This document shows, one piece after another, positions 50,758 to 59,740 of a stretch of 64,000 nt of DNA (the stretch's first letter is position 1; the number at the start of each line of letters is the position of its first letter). The notes under the pieces were generated by a model, which saw only the letters and a program-made list of their open reading frames with translations, was not told where the DNA came from and ran no database searches. Source of the stretch: Bradyrhizobium sp. 141 (GTDB lineage Bacteria; Pseudomonadota; Alphaproteobacteria; Rhizobiales; Xanthobacteraceae); NCBI RefSeq assembly GCF_023074055.1, contig NZ_JADPKR010000039.1, positions 54,964 to 118,963 of the forward strand, written 5' to 3'. The position numbers and the translations under genes are program-made.

Positions 50758-50872
50758 GCAAACTGTCTCCGTTGCTTCATCGGGGCGGTTTTTGCTAATC
50801 CAGCCCTCGGTTTTGACCAGCCTTGTCTAACAAGCCTTGTTGTACAAGCCCCTGCGGTCGAGGAAATCTTGC

Positions 50873-52402
50873 ATGAACCCAGCTGCCAACGCCAACCTGT
50901 TTTCCCGCCTGTTCGACGGCCTGGACGATCCCAAACGCGTCGCGATCGAGGCGCATGACGGCGCCCATATCAGCTATGGCGATTTGATCGCGCGGGCGGG
51001 GCAAACGGCGAATGTGCTGGTCGCGCGCGGCGTGAAGCCGGGCGACCGGGTCGCGGTGCAGGTCGAAAAGTCGGTCGCCAACATCGTGTTGTATCTCGCC
51101 ACGGTGCGGGCCGGCGCGGTCTATTTGCCGCTCAACACGGCCTACACGCTGAACGAGCTCGATTACTTCATCGGCGATGCCGAGCCGTCGCTTGTGGTCT
51201 GCGATCCCTCGAAGGCGGAAGGGCTCGCCCCGATCGCTGCCAAGGTAAAGGCCAAGGTCGAGACGCTTGGGCCTGACGGCAAAGGCTCGCTGACGGACGC
51301 CGCCGAAAAGGCCAGCAGCGAGTTCGCGACCGTGGCGCGGGCGAACGACGATCTCGCCGCGATCCTCTATACGTCCGGCACCACAGGCCGTTCCAAGGGC
51401 GCGATGCTGACCCACGACAATCTCGCGTCGAACTCGCTCTCGCTCGTCGGCTACTGGCGCTTCACCGACAAGGACGTCTTGATCCACGCGCTGCCGATCT
51501 ATCATACGCATGGCCTGTTCGTTGCGACCAACGTGACGTTGTTCGCACGTGCCTCGATGATTTTCCTGCCGAAGCTCGATCCGGACCTGATCATCAAGCT
51601 GATGGCGCGCGCCACCGTGCTGATGGGCGTGCCGACCTTCTACACGCGGCTTCTGCAAAATTCCGCACTGTCGCGCGACACCACAAAACACATGCGGCTG
51701 TTCATCTCGGGCTCGGCGCCGCTGCTGGCCGAGACCCACCGCGAATGGTCGGCGCGCACGGGGCACGCGGTGCTCGAGCGCTACGGCATGACCGAAACCA
51801 ACATGAACACGTCGAACCCCTATGACGGCGAGCGCGTGCCCGGTGCGGTCGGCTTTCCGCTGCCCGGCGTCGCCGTGCGCGTGACCGAGCCCGAGACGGG
51901 CAAAGAGCTGCCGCGCGACGACATCGGCATGATCGAGGTGAAGGGGCCGAACGTCTTCAAGGGCTACTGGCGCATGCCGGAGAAGACCAAGGCCGAATTC
52001 CGCGACGACGGCTTCTTCATCACCGGCGATCTCGGCAAGATCGACGCCAAGGGCTACGTCCACATCCTCGGCCGCGGCAAGGATCTCGTCATCTCCGGCG
52101 GCTTCAACGTCTATCCCAAGGAGATCGAGAGCGAGATCGACGCCATGCCAGGCGTGATCGAATCCGCCGTGATCGGCGTGCCCCATGCCGATTTCGGCGA
52201 GGGCGTCACCGCCGTCCTGGTCTGCAACAAGGGCGCGGACGTCACCGAAACCGCGGTGCTGAAGGCGCTCGACGGCCGTCTCGCGAAATTCAAGATGCCC
52301 AAGCGGGTCTTCGTCGTCGACGAGCTGCCGCGCAACACCATGGGCAAGGTGCAGAAGAACGTGCTGCGGGATATGTACAAGGATATTTACGCGAAGAAGT
52401 GA
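50873..52402 (+). CDS. matB: Malonyl-CoA synthetase (MatB-type acyl-CoA ligase)
   Basis: A 509-residue adenylate-forming enzyme. The AMP motif is YTSGTTGRSKG at 166-176; the A5 motif ERYGMTETNMNTSNPYDGER (positions about 299-318) is the MatB-type sequence, and the C-terminal lysine is in PRNTMGKVQKNVL. MatB makes malonyl-CoA from malonate, and is found in rhizobia beside matA/matC; those partners are not seen here, so it stands alone. GAGGA lies 8 bases before the ATG at 50873. Confidence 0.88.
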   Translation: MNPAANANLFSRLFDGLDDPKRVAIEAHDGAHISYGDLIARAGQTANVLVARGVKPGDRVAVQVEKSVANIVLYLATVRAGAVYLPLNTAYTLNELDYFIGDAEPSLVVCDPSKAEGLAPIAAKVKAKVETLGPDGKGSLTDAAEKASSEFATVARANDDLAAILYTSGTTGRSKGAMLTHDNLASNSLSLVGYWRFTDKDVLIHALPIYHTHGLFVATNVTLFARASMIFLPKLDPDLIIKLMARATVLMGVPTFYTRLLQNSALSRDTTKHMRLFISGSAPLLAETHREWSARTGHAVLERYGMTETNMNTSNPYDGERVPGAVGFPLPGVAVRVTEPETGKELPRDDIGMIEVKGPNVFKGYWRMPEKTKAEFRDDGFFITGDLGKIDAKGYVHILGRGKDLVISGGFNVYPKEIESEIDAMPGVIESAVIGVPHADFGEGVTAVLVCNKGADVTETAVLKALDGRLAKFKMPKRVFVVDELPRNTMGKVQKNVLRDMYKDIYAKK

Positions 52403-52420
52403 GGGGCCCCGTTCTCTCGC

Positions 52421-52507
52421 CGTCATTGCGAGGAGCCCTTGCGACGAAGCAATCCAGAATCTTTCCGCGGAGGCAGCCTGGATTGCTTCGCTGCGCTCGC
52501 AATGACG
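52421..52507. repeat. Intergenic palindromic repeat, family F
   Basis: CGTCATTGCGAGGAGC and GCTCGCAATGACG form the outer arms, with an inner GAAGCAATCCAG / CTGGATTGCTTC pair. It lies between the converging matB and TauE-type genes. One copy only is seen here. Confidence 0.9.
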
Positions 52508-52520
52508 GAGCTTGCGGCGA

Positions 52521-53381
52521 CTACTGCCCGCCCACCAAACTCATCACGAACCTGCTGCCGACAATAAACAGATAGCACCCGAACGCCATTTCCAGCGTCC
52601 GCTTCGACATCGCATGCGCGGCTTTCACCCCCAGCGGCGCCGTCACGAGGCTCATCGGCATCACCAGCACGGCGCCGATCAGCGAGACGTAGCCGAGCGC
52701 GAACGGGATTTGCAGCGCTGCGACCGCCGGGTAAGTCGCCGCCGCCGGCCAGCCGGCATAGATGTAGCCGAGCGCGCCGGGGATCGAGATCAGCACCGCC
52801 AGCGCCGACGAAGTCGCGACCGCCTGGTGAATCGGGCGGCCGTAGAACGTCATCAGCAGGTTCGAGAACAGGCCGCCGCCGATGCCCATCAAGGTCGAGA
52901 GGATGCCGACGCAGAAGCCGTAGGCGCGCATCAACAATCCCTTCGGCATGTCGCCACCGAGCTTCCAGGTCTCGCGCGCGAAGATCAGCCGGGCCGCAGC
53001 GGCGTAGGCGACACAGACGAAGACGATCTTGAACAGCCGCTCCGGCGCGTAGCGTGCCACCACGCTGCCGGCGATGACGCCAATGACGATCGGCAGCCAC
53101 CATAGCCGGAGGATCGCCATGTCGACCGCGCCGCGCCGGTAATGCGCCTGAAACGAGCGAAGCGAGGTCGGGATGATGATGGCAAGCGAGGTGCCGATGC
53201 AGAGCGGCATCCGCACCTCCAGGGGCACGCCAACGATGCGGAAACATTCGTAGAGCACCGGCACCAGAATCGCGCCGCCGCCGATGCCGAACACGCCGGC
53301 CAGAAATCCCGAAAGCGCGCCCGTTGCGATCAGCAACAGCGCGAGCTCGATGATCTCCTTGATTTCAAGACCTGCAATCAC
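52521..53381 (-). CDS. TauE/SafE family sulfite/anion exporter
   Basis: A 286-residue membrane protein with about eight segments. The repeated motif is seen as GFLAGVFGIGGGAILVPVL near the start and GILSTLMGIGGGLFSNLLM in the second half, the duplicated TauE/SafE signature. It likely exports sulfite, sulfoacetate or a similar anion. I place the start at a GTG (53381); a longer frame to 53585 adds 68 residues with no family match. It converges with matB. Confidence 0.85.
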   Translation of the reverse strand: MIAGLEIKEIIELALLLIATGALSGFLAGVFGIGGGAILVPVLYECFRIVGVPLEVRMPLCIGTSLAIIIPTSLRSFQAHYRRGAVDMAILRLWWLPIVIGVIAGSVVARYAPERLFKIVFVCVAYAAAARLIFARETWKLGGDMPKGLLMRAYGFCVGILSTLMGIGGGLFSNLLMTFYGRPIHQAVATSSALAVLISIPGALGYIYAGWPAAATYPAVAALQIPFALGYVSLIGAVLVMPMSLVTAPLGVKAAHAMSKRTLEMAFGCYLFIVGSRFVMSLVGGQ

Positions 53382-53882
53382 CCGGCCTGCCCCGGCAGCA
53401 CCTCCGTAAGGTCCGATTCGGCTGCAGGTCCAGCTGTAGGAGATCTGCCTTGCCGGGTCGACACGCCGCGCCGACCGTCTTGGGTGGGATGCAGGCTGCG
53501 CATATCCGCCGCCACACGGAAAATCGGTGCGCATGGTGGAATTGGCTATGGCATTGGGGTTGGCCCAGACCGTTTCCGACGTCATGAACCCACTGGCTCG
53601 AACGACGTATGAGCGCGCTCGATTGGAGGCGTTCCAATAGTAATTTCAATGTGCCTCGATGATCCCGAAGAGATGAACACATATTCAATTATTGGCTGGC
53701 GGACCGAGGCTCTGGTATACCAAGCCCCTGATTGGCCTTGTTTCATCAAGGCTCTAGAGCTGAACCCGCGTTCGGTTTATGGCGAATTGGTGATTGCGCC
53801 GGCGAAATCGACTCCGTAAATAGAGCCGACCTTTCCGATCCCCGCGCGCCCCCTGCTGGGCCGCCATACAACATCAAAGCCC
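53382..53882. other. Intergenic region upstream of sdhC
   Basis: About 500 bases between the TauE-type gene and sdhC. It must hold the sdh promoter, but I cannot place one with confidence. A small hairpin GCCTTG/CAAGGC lies at 53735-53752, next to a GCTCTAGAGC palindrome. A 35-codon ORF at 53533-53640 is listed separately. The bases near 53650-53720 are notably A/T-richer than the surroundings. Confidence 0.5.
53533..53640 (+). CDS. Possible 35-residue ORF upstream of sdhC
   Basis: An ATG-started frame encodes MVELAMALGLAQTVSDVMNP and 15 more residues ending in TAG. A GGAAAA lies about 10 bases before it. The sequence could form an amphipathic helix. It overlaps the unlikely 5' extension of the opposite TauE frame. 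I recognise no family, and support is weak. Confidence 0.25.
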   Translation: MVELAMALGLAQTVSDVMNPLARTTYERARLEAFQ

Positions 53883-54281
53883 ATGACCGCACGGATCGAA
53901 CGACCGCTCTCGCCACACATGCAAGTGTACCGCTGGACGCTGACGATGGCCCTGTCCATCGTCCATCGCGCCACCGGTATCGCCCTTTATGTCGGAACCC
54001 TGCTGCTGGTCTGGTGGCTGGTTGCCGCGGCCTCCGGCCCGGCCGCCTATGCCCACGTCCAGGCCTTTGCCGGCAGCATCATCGGCCGGCTGATCGTGTT
54101 CGGCTACACCTGGGCGCTGATGCACCATATGCTGAGCGGCATCCGGCATTTCATCTGGGATCTCGGCTACGGCTTCAAGGCCAATGAGCGGGAAGCACTG
54201 ACCTGGGGCGCGCTGATCGGCGGCATCGCGTTGACGGTGCTGGTCTGGATCATCGCCTATGCGATCGGAGGCGGACGATGA
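53883..54281 (+). CDS. sdhC: Succinate dehydrogenase cytochrome b556 subunit
   Basis: SdhC is a heme b membrane anchor of complex II. The 132-residue protein has three membrane segments and the two family signatures: RPLSPHMQVYRW followed by SIVHRATGIAL, and HHMLSGIRHFIWDLG, in which H82 is the likely heme ligand. It is the first gene of sdhCDAB, and its stop overlaps the sdhD start (ATGA). Confidence 0.96.
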   Translation: MTARIERPLSPHMQVYRWTLTMALSIVHRATGIALYVGTLLLVWWLVAAASGPAAYAHVQAFAGSIIGRLIVFGYTWALMHHMLSGIRHFIWDLGYGFKANEREALTWGALIGGIALTVLVWIIAYAIGGGR

Positions 54282-54682
54282 GCGGGACCGATACGCCCAA
54301 GCGCAGCATGCGCACCCCGCTCGGCCGCGTCCGCAATCTCGGCGCGGCGCATTCCGGCACGTCCGATTTCTGGCGCCAGCGCATCACCGGCGTCGCCATG
54401 ACGCTGCTGATGATCCCGGGGCTGGTGATCATCATGATGCTGCTCGGTCGCAACCAAGTCTACGCTGCGCAGACCCTGAGCTCCATTCCCGTCGCGGTGA
54501 TCCTGCTCCTCTTCATCTTCGCCAGCGCCTGGCACATGAAGATCGGCATGCAGGTCGTGATCGAGGACTACGTCCATAACGAGAAGCTGAAGCTCACCGC
54601 GGTCATGCTCAACAACTTCTTCTCGATCGCCGTGGCACTCGCCTCGACCTACGCGATCCTCAAACTTTCATCCGGAGTGTAA
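54278..54682 (+). CDS. sdhD: Succinate dehydrogenase membrane anchor subunit
   Basis: SdhD is the second membrane anchor and contributes to quinone binding. The 134-residue protein begins with a hydrophilic part (RTPLGRVRNLGAAHSGTSDFWRQR) and has three membrane segments; WHMKIGMQVVIEDYVHNEKLK is typical. It is coupled to sdhC by a 4-base overlap and is followed 3 bases later by sdhA. Confidence 0.95.
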   Translation: MSGTDTPKRSMRTPLGRVRNLGAAHSGTSDFWRQRITGVAMTLLMIPGLVIIMMLLGRNQVYAAQTLSSIPVAVILLLFIFASAWHMKIGMQVVIEDYVHNEKLKLTAVMLNNFFSIAVALASTYAILKLSSGV

Positions 54683-54685
54683 CCC

Positions 54686-56521
54686 ATGGCCAACGAGACG
54701 AATGGCAAGGGCAACGGCGCTCCCGCCACCAACGGCAAGGCCTACCCGATCGAAGACCACACCTATGACGTCGTCGTCGTCGGCGCCGGCGGCGCCGGCC
54801 TGCGCGCCGTGGTCGGCTGCGGCGAGGCGGGTCTTCGTACCGCCTGCATCACGAAAGTGTTTCCGACCCGCTCGCACACGGTCGCGGCGCAGGGCGGCAT
54901 CTCCGCTTCGCTCGGCAACATGCACAAGGACGACTGGCGCTGGCACATGTACGACACCGTGAAGGGGTCGGACTGGCTCGGCGACCAGGACGCGATCGAA
55001 TACATGGTGCGCAACGCGCCCGAGGCGGTCTACGAGCTCGAGCATTGGGGCGTGCCGTTCTCGCGCACCGAGGACGGCAAGATCTACCAGCGCCCGTTCG
55101 GCGGCATGACCATGGATTACGGCAAGGGCCAGGCGCAGCGCACCTGCGCCGCCGCCGACCGCACCGGCCACGCCATGCTGCACACGATGTATGGCCAGTC
55201 GCTGCGCCACGCGGCCGAGTTCTTCATCGAGTTCTTCGCCATCGACCTGATCATGGACGACCAGGGCACCTGCCGCGGCGTCATCGCGCTCAAGCTCGAT
55301 GACGGCACGCTGCACCGCTTCCGCGCCCAGACCGTGATCCTGGCGACCGGCGGCTACGGCCGCGCCTATGCCTCGTGCACCTCGGCGCACACCTGCACCG
55401 GCGACGGCGGCGGCATGGTGCTGCGCGCCGGCCTGCCGATGCAGGACATGGAGTTCGTGCAGTTCCACCCGACCGGCATCTACGGCTCGGGCTGTCTCGT
55501 CACCGAAGGCGCGCGCGGCGAAGGCGGCTATCTCGTCAACGCCGAAGGCGAGCGCTTCATGGAGCGGTATGCGCCGTCGGCCAAGGACCTCGCCTCGCGC
55601 GACGTCGTCTCGCGCGCGATGACCATCGAGATCCGCGAAGGACGCGGCGTCGGCAAGAAGAAGGACCACATCTTCCTGCACCTCGATCATCTCGATCCCG
55701 CGGTGCTGGCCGAGCGCCTGCCGGGCATCTCCGAATCCGCAAAAATCTTCGCCAATGTCGACGTGACGCGCGAGCCGATCCCGATCGTGCCGACCGTGCA
55801 CTATAACATGGGCGGCATCCCCACGAACTATCACGGCGAAGTCCTGACCAAGAAGGACGGCGACGACAACGCGATCATCCCCGGCCTGATGGCGATCGGC
55901 GAAGCCGCCTGCGTCTCCGTGCACGGCGCCAACCGCCTCGGCTCCAACTCGCTGATCGACCTCGTCGTGTTCGGCCGCGCCGCGGCGCTCCGCCTCGCCG
56001 AGAAGCTCACGCCGAACGCCAAGCAGCCCGAGCTGCCGGCGAACTCGTCCGAGCTCGCGCTCGGCCGCCTCGACCATTACCGCTACGCCTCCGGCGGCAC
56101 GCCGACCGCAAAACTGCGCGAAGGCATGCAGCACGTGATGCAAAGCAATTGCGCGGTGTTCCGCACCGGCGAAGTCCTGAGCGAAGGCCAGAACCTGATC
56201 GAGAAGGTCCACAGCGGCATCACCGACATCGCCGTGTCCGACCGCTCGCTGGTGTGGAATTCCGATCTCGTCGAGACGCTGGAATTCGACAATCTGATCT
56301 CGCAGGCGGTGGTGACGATGAACTCGGCCGCCAACCGCACCGAGAGCCGCGGCGCCCATGCGCGCGAGGACTTCTCCGAGCGTGACGACAAGAACTGGAT
56401 GAAGCACACGCTGGCCTGGCTGGACGACGCCGGCAAGGTCAAGATCGAGTACCGCCCGGTTCACGACTACACCATGACCAACGACGTGCAGTACATCCCG
56501 CCCAAAGCGCGCGTGTATTGA
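54686..56521 (+). CDS. sdhA: Succinate dehydrogenase flavoprotein subunit
   Basis: SdhA oxidises succinate to fumarate with covalently bound FAD. The 611-residue protein has the dinucleotide motif GAGGAG at 33-38, the FAD-linking histidine H64 in [10 protein letters not shown], and the active-site stretch [20 protein letters not shown]. The N-terminal 25 residues are a variable Gly/Asn-rich extension. It belongs to sdhCDAB. A long antisense frame covers sdhA and sdhB but is a shadow. Confidence 0.98.
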   Translation: MANETNGKGNGAPATNGKAYPIEDHTYDVVVVGAGGAGLRAVVGCGEAGLRTACITKVFPTRSHTVAAQGGISASLGNMHKDDWRWHMYDTVKGSDWLGDQDAIEYMVRNAPEAVYELEHWGVPFSRTEDGKIYQRPFGGMTMDYGKGQAQRTCAAADRTGHAMLHTMYGQSLRHAAEFFIEFFAIDLIMDDQGTCRGVIALKLDDGTLHRFRAQTVILATGGYGRAYASCTSAHTCTGDGGGMVLRAGLPMQDMEFVQFHPTGIYGSGCLVTEGARGEGGYLVNAEGERFMERYAPSAKDLASRDVVSRAMTIEIREGRGVGKKKDHIFLHLDHLDPAVLAERLPGISESAKIFANVDVTREPIPIVPTVHYNMGGIPTNYHGEVLTKKDGDDNAIIPGLMAIGEAACVSVHGANRLGSNSLIDLVVFGRAAALRLAEKLTPNAKQPELPANSSELALGRLDHYRYASGGTPTAKLREGMQHVMQSNCAVFRTGEVLSEGQNLIEKVHSGITDIAVSDRSLVWNSDLVETLEFDNLISQAVVTMNSAANRTESRGAHAREDFSERDDKNWMKHTLAWLDDAGKVKIEYRPVHDYTMTNDVQYIPPKARVY

Positions 56522-56545
56522 TCGAACAGCGAAGGCCCTATCGAA

Positions 56546-57328
56546 ATGGTTGAATTCGCACTTCCGAAGAACTCCAAGATTTCCGGCGGCAAGACCTGGC
56601 CGAAGCCCGCGGGCGCGGCCGAGGTTCGCGAGTTTCGCGTCTATCGCTGGAATCCGGACGACGGCAAGAATCCGAGTGTCGACACCTATTACGTCGACAC
56701 CAACGATTGTGGTCCGATGGTGCTGGACGGCCTGATCTGGATCAAGAACCACATCGACCCGTCGCTGACCTTCCGCCGCTCCTGCCGCGAAGGCGTCTGC
56801 GGCTCCTGCGCGATGAACATCGACGGCCAGAATACGCTCGCCTGCACCCGCTCGATGCACGACGTCAAGGACGGCGCGGTCAAGATCAATCCGCTGCCGC
56901 ACCAGCCGGTGGTGAAGGACCTCGTTCCTGATCTCACCAACTTCTACGCGCAATATGCGTCCGTCGAGCCGTGGCTGAAGACGACCTCGCCGACGCCGCA
57001 AAAGGAATGGCGCCAGACCCACGAGGACCGCGAGAAGCTCGACGGCCTCTACGAGTGCATCCTGTGCGCCTGCTGCTCGACCTCCTGCCCGAGCTATTGG
57101 TGGAACAGCGACCGCTATCTCGGCCCCGCCGCCCTGCTCCAGGCCAACCGTTGGGTGTCCGATTCGCGGGATGAAGCGACCGGCGAGCGGCTCGACAATC
57201 TCGAGGACCCGTTCCGGCTGTACCGCTGCCACACCATCATGAACTGCGCCAAGGCCTGCCCGAAGGGACTGAACCCCGCGGAAGCCATCGCCGAGCTCAA
57301 GCTCAAGATGGTCGAACGGCAGATCTGA
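56546..57328 (+). CDS. sdhB: Succinate dehydrogenase iron-sulfur subunit
   Basis: SdhB passes electrons from FAD to quinone through three clusters. In the 260-residue protein the 2Fe-2S ligands are C80, C85, C88 and C100; the 4Fe-4S ligands are in [12 protein letters not shown] (C171, C174, C177) and the 3Fe-4S set includes C181, C228 and C234, with C238 completing the 4Fe-4S site. It ends the sdhCDAB operon, and a hairpin follows 18 bases past the stop. Confidence 0.97.
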   Translation: MVEFALPKNSKISGGKTWPKPAGAAEVREFRVYRWNPDDGKNPSVDTYYVDTNDCGPMVLDGLIWIKNHIDPSLTFRRSCREGVCGSCAMNIDGQNTLACTRSMHDVKDGAVKINPLPHQPVVKDLVPDLTNFYAQYASVEPWLKTTSPTPQKEWRQTHEDREKLDGLYECILCACCSTSCPSYWWNSDRYLGPAALLQANRWVSDSRDEATGERLDNLEDPFRLYRCHTIMNCAKACPKGLNPAEAIAELKLKMVERQI

Positions 57329-57345
57329 GACGAAGTCATGCTTTG

Positions 57346-57368
57346 CGTCCCGGCCAGACCGGCCGGGA
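57346..57368 (+). terminator. Hairpin after sdhB (terminator-like, no U-tract)
   Basis: A 9-bp stem GTCCCGGCC/GGCCGGGAC with a 5-base loop lies just past the sdh operon and is followed by ATTCTGGG, not a clear T run. It may protect the 3' end or terminate weakly. Confidence 0.5.
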
Positions 57369-57387
57369 CATTCTGGGATCGCAGTCA

Positions 57388-57423
57388 ATTCGAGTAGAAT
57401 TTTCCAGTTCGAGGAGAATTTTC
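57388..57423. promoter_or_regulatory. Tandem direct repeat upstream of the histidine kinase gene
   Basis: TTCGAGTAGAATTTTCC (57388-57404) and TTCGAGGAGAATTTTCC (57407-57423) differ at one base and are 19 bases apart start to start, close to two helical turns. They lie about 110 bases before the kinase start. The layout suggests a dimeric or cooperative regulator site. Confidence 0.4.
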
Positions 57424-57533
57424 CCCGACCCGCTGTACGCGCAAATTTCCAGATCGCAACCATCGGTTCCAGCATAAGCTGCTTCCTTCCCCGCGCCTGA
57501 TTCAGTTAAGCTCCCGTCAGGGACGGAGCGACT

Positions 57534-59687
57534 GTGCAGAGGGCGCAACGCAACTCGCTGAGACTGTTGCAGTGGATGATGGCGGCATCCCTGGCGCTGC
57601 CGATTGCTCTGTTCGCCATCGCCGCAACGATCTCCTACACATCGACCCGCGACATCGCCGACCGGGAGATCGAGCGCACGCTCGACGTCGTGCATGAGCA
57701 CGCGCTCAAGGTGTTCGAGACCATCGATCGCAGCCTTGCCGAGCTCAATGAGGTGGTCCGCGGCCTTCCCGACGACACCATCCGCGCCCGCGAGCCGGCG
57801 CTGCACCGCCGCCTGAAGCGACTGACCGATTCGCTGCCACAGCTCAAATCAGCCTGGATCTTCGACGCGGACGGAAAAGCGCTGGTCAACAGCCTCGCCT
57901 CGCCGCCGCCGGAGCTGAGTTTTGCGGACCGCAATTACTTCTATGCCCATATCGACCAGAGCATCGGCACGTTCATCGGCACGGCCCTGACGCCCCGCCC
58001 GCCCTATCAGGGCGCGCGCTTTTTCGGGGTGAGCCGCCGCCGCGACTCCGACGACGGCAGCTTCATCGGGGTGATCCAGGCCTCGGTCCTCCCCGAATAT
58101 TTCGACAGTTTCTATGCGCGCATCGGCTCGGATGCCGGCAGCTTCTTCGCGATGGGACGCAGTGACGGCGTGCTGCTTGCGCATTTCCCGCGGCTCGACC
58201 GCGACCTTCGGCTCGATCCGACCGGGCCGGTCGGCCGGGAAATCGCCGCGCGCCCCGAGCATGGCCTCATCACCGTCGCCTGGCCGTCGGACGGGATCGA
58301 GCGTCGCATCGGCTATCGACGCGTCTCGGAATACCCGATCTATGTCAGCGCCGGGCTCGAGACCTCGGCGATCCGCGCCCGCTGGTTCGCCACCATAGGC
58401 CAGCATCTGGTGTTCGGCATTCCCGCCACCGCACTTCTGTTTCTGTTGCTGGCGCTGGCCTTGCGGCGCACCCAGCACCTTCAGGCCGAAGCCGCAAAGC
58501 GGCGCGAGGCCGAGGAGGCCCTCAAGCATAGCCAGCGCCTGGAGGCGCTCGGACAGCTTACCGGCGGCGTCGCGCACGATTTCAACAATTTGCTGACGGT
58601 GATCCGCGCCTCGGTCGACCTGTTGAACCGGCCGCAACTGACGGAGGAGCGACGCCAGCGCTACATCACGGCCATTGCGGACGCCGTGGCCCGCGCGGCC
58701 AAGCTGACCTCGCAGCTGCTCGCCTTTGCCCGGCGCCAGACCCTGAAGCCGGAGGTTTTCGACGTCGGCGAACGGATGCAGGCGCTACACGACATGCTCG
58801 CGCCGCTGCTGGGGCCGGCCATCGAGATCGCCATGCGCCTGCCCGCGGAGCCCTGCCTCGTCCGTGCCGATGCCGGCCAGTTCGAGACGGCGCTGATCAA
58901 CATGGCCACCAACGCGCGCGATGCCATGCAGGGCAAGGGCAGGATCACCTTCAAGGTCGAACCCGCGACGACCGTTCCGGACACGCTGGCCGGCGCATCG
59001 GGCAGCCAGATCCCGGGACACCATGGTTTCGTCAGCGTGACCGTCAGCGACACCGGCATCGGCATTCCCGCCGCCCGGCTCGGACGCATCTTCGAGCCGT
59101 TCTTCACCACCAAGCAGGTCGGCCACGGCACCGGCCTGGGCCTGTCCCAGGTGTTCGGCTTCGCACGGCAATCCGGCGGCGAGGTGACGGTCACGAGCGA
59201 AGTGGGACACGGCAGCACCTTCTCGCTCTATCTGCCGCGCATGGCGCCGGACCTGCTGCCGCAGCGGCAGGCGCCCAACACGGCGCCGGCGGTGGCCGGC
59301 AGCGGCATGTCGGTGCTGGTGGTCGAGGACAATATCGAGCTCGCCAATTTCGCCGCCGACGGTCTCACCGAGCTCGGCTACAGTATCACGCTGGTCGACA
59401 ACGCCACCGACGCGCTCGCCGAGCTCGTCGTGGACGCCGATCGCTTCGACGTTGTGTTCTCGGACGTCGTCATGCCCGGGATGACCGGGCTCGATCTGGC
59501 GCAGGTCATCCGCGACCGAGGCATCGACGTGCCGATCGTGCTGACCACGGGCTACAGCCAGGCGCTGTCACAAGATGGCGTGGCCGGCTTCGATCTCGTG
59601 CAAAAGCCGTATTCGATCGAGGAATTGTCGCGCGTTCTGCATCGGGCGGCCCGGATCCGGCGCGTCCGGGACGGCGCCGCCGAGTGA
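57534..59687 (+). CDS. Hybrid sensor histidine kinase with Cache-like sensor and receiver domain
   Basis: A 717-residue membrane sensor. Two membrane segments (about 12-34 and 290-310) flank a periplasmic region of the double-Cache type. The HisKA box holds H348 (GGVAHDFNNLL), the ATPase has N460, DTGIG (506-510) and GTGLG (532-536), and a C-terminal receiver has the phosphoacceptor D644 (FSDVVMPGMTG) and K691. Kinase and receiver in one chain imply an internal phosphorelay; no separate regulator gene is adjacent. The start is GTG 57534 with GGAG 6 bases before it. The ligand is unknown. Confidence 0.92.
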   Translation: MQRAQRNSLRLLQWMMAASLALPIALFAIAATISYTSTRDIADREIERTLDVVHEHALKVFETIDRSLAELNEVVRGLPDDTIRAREPALHRRLKRLTDSLPQLKSAWIFDADGKALVNSLASPPPELSFADRNYFYAHIDQSIGTFIGTALTPRPPYQGARFFGVSRRRDSDDGSFIGVIQASVLPEYFDSFYARIGSDAGSFFAMGRSDGVLLAHFPRLDRDLRLDPTGPVGREIAARPEHGLITVAWPSDGIERRIGYRRVSEYPIYVSAGLETSAIRARWFATIGQHLVFGIPATALLFLLLALALRRTQHLQAEAAKRREAEEALKHSQRLEALGQLTGGVAHDFNNLLTVIRASVDLLNRPQLTEERRQRYITAIADAVARAAKLTSQLLAFARRQTLKPEVFDVGERMQALHDMLAPLLGPAIEIAMRLPAEPCLVRADAGQFETALINMATNARDAMQGKGRITFKVEPATTVPDTLAGASGSQIPGHHGFVSVTVSDTGIGIPAARLGRIFEPFFTTKQVGHGTGLGLSQVFGFARQSGGEVTVTSEVGHGSTFSLYLPRMAPDLLPQRQAPNTAPAVAGSGMSVLVVEDNIELANFAADGLTELGYSITLVDNATDALAELVVDADRFDVVFSDVVMPGMTGLDLAQVIRDRGIDVPIVLTTGYSQALSQDGVAGFDLVQKPYSIEELSRVLHRAARIRRVRDGAAE

Positions 59688-59740
59688 TCCGGCGATCGGA
59701 ACCGAAGGGAACCGTTTGATTTCCTTTGCGTTGTTCGCTC

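Noticed and set aside
50795..52426. A 543-codon minus-strand frame opposite matB
   Set aside because: Antisense shadow with the same low-complexity composition. The plus-strand MatB has all family motifs.
52521..53585. TauE/SafE protein starting at 53585
   Set aside because: The first 68 residues are Arg/Pro/Ser-rich with no membrane segment or family match; the GTG at 53381 begins the conserved part.
54668..57475. A 935-codon open frame on the minus strand opposite sdhA and sdhB
   Set aside because: It is the longest open frame in the window but lies antisense to two clear enzymes. High third-position G/C keeps the opposite frame open; its product is His/Asp/Val/Gly-rich with no family features.
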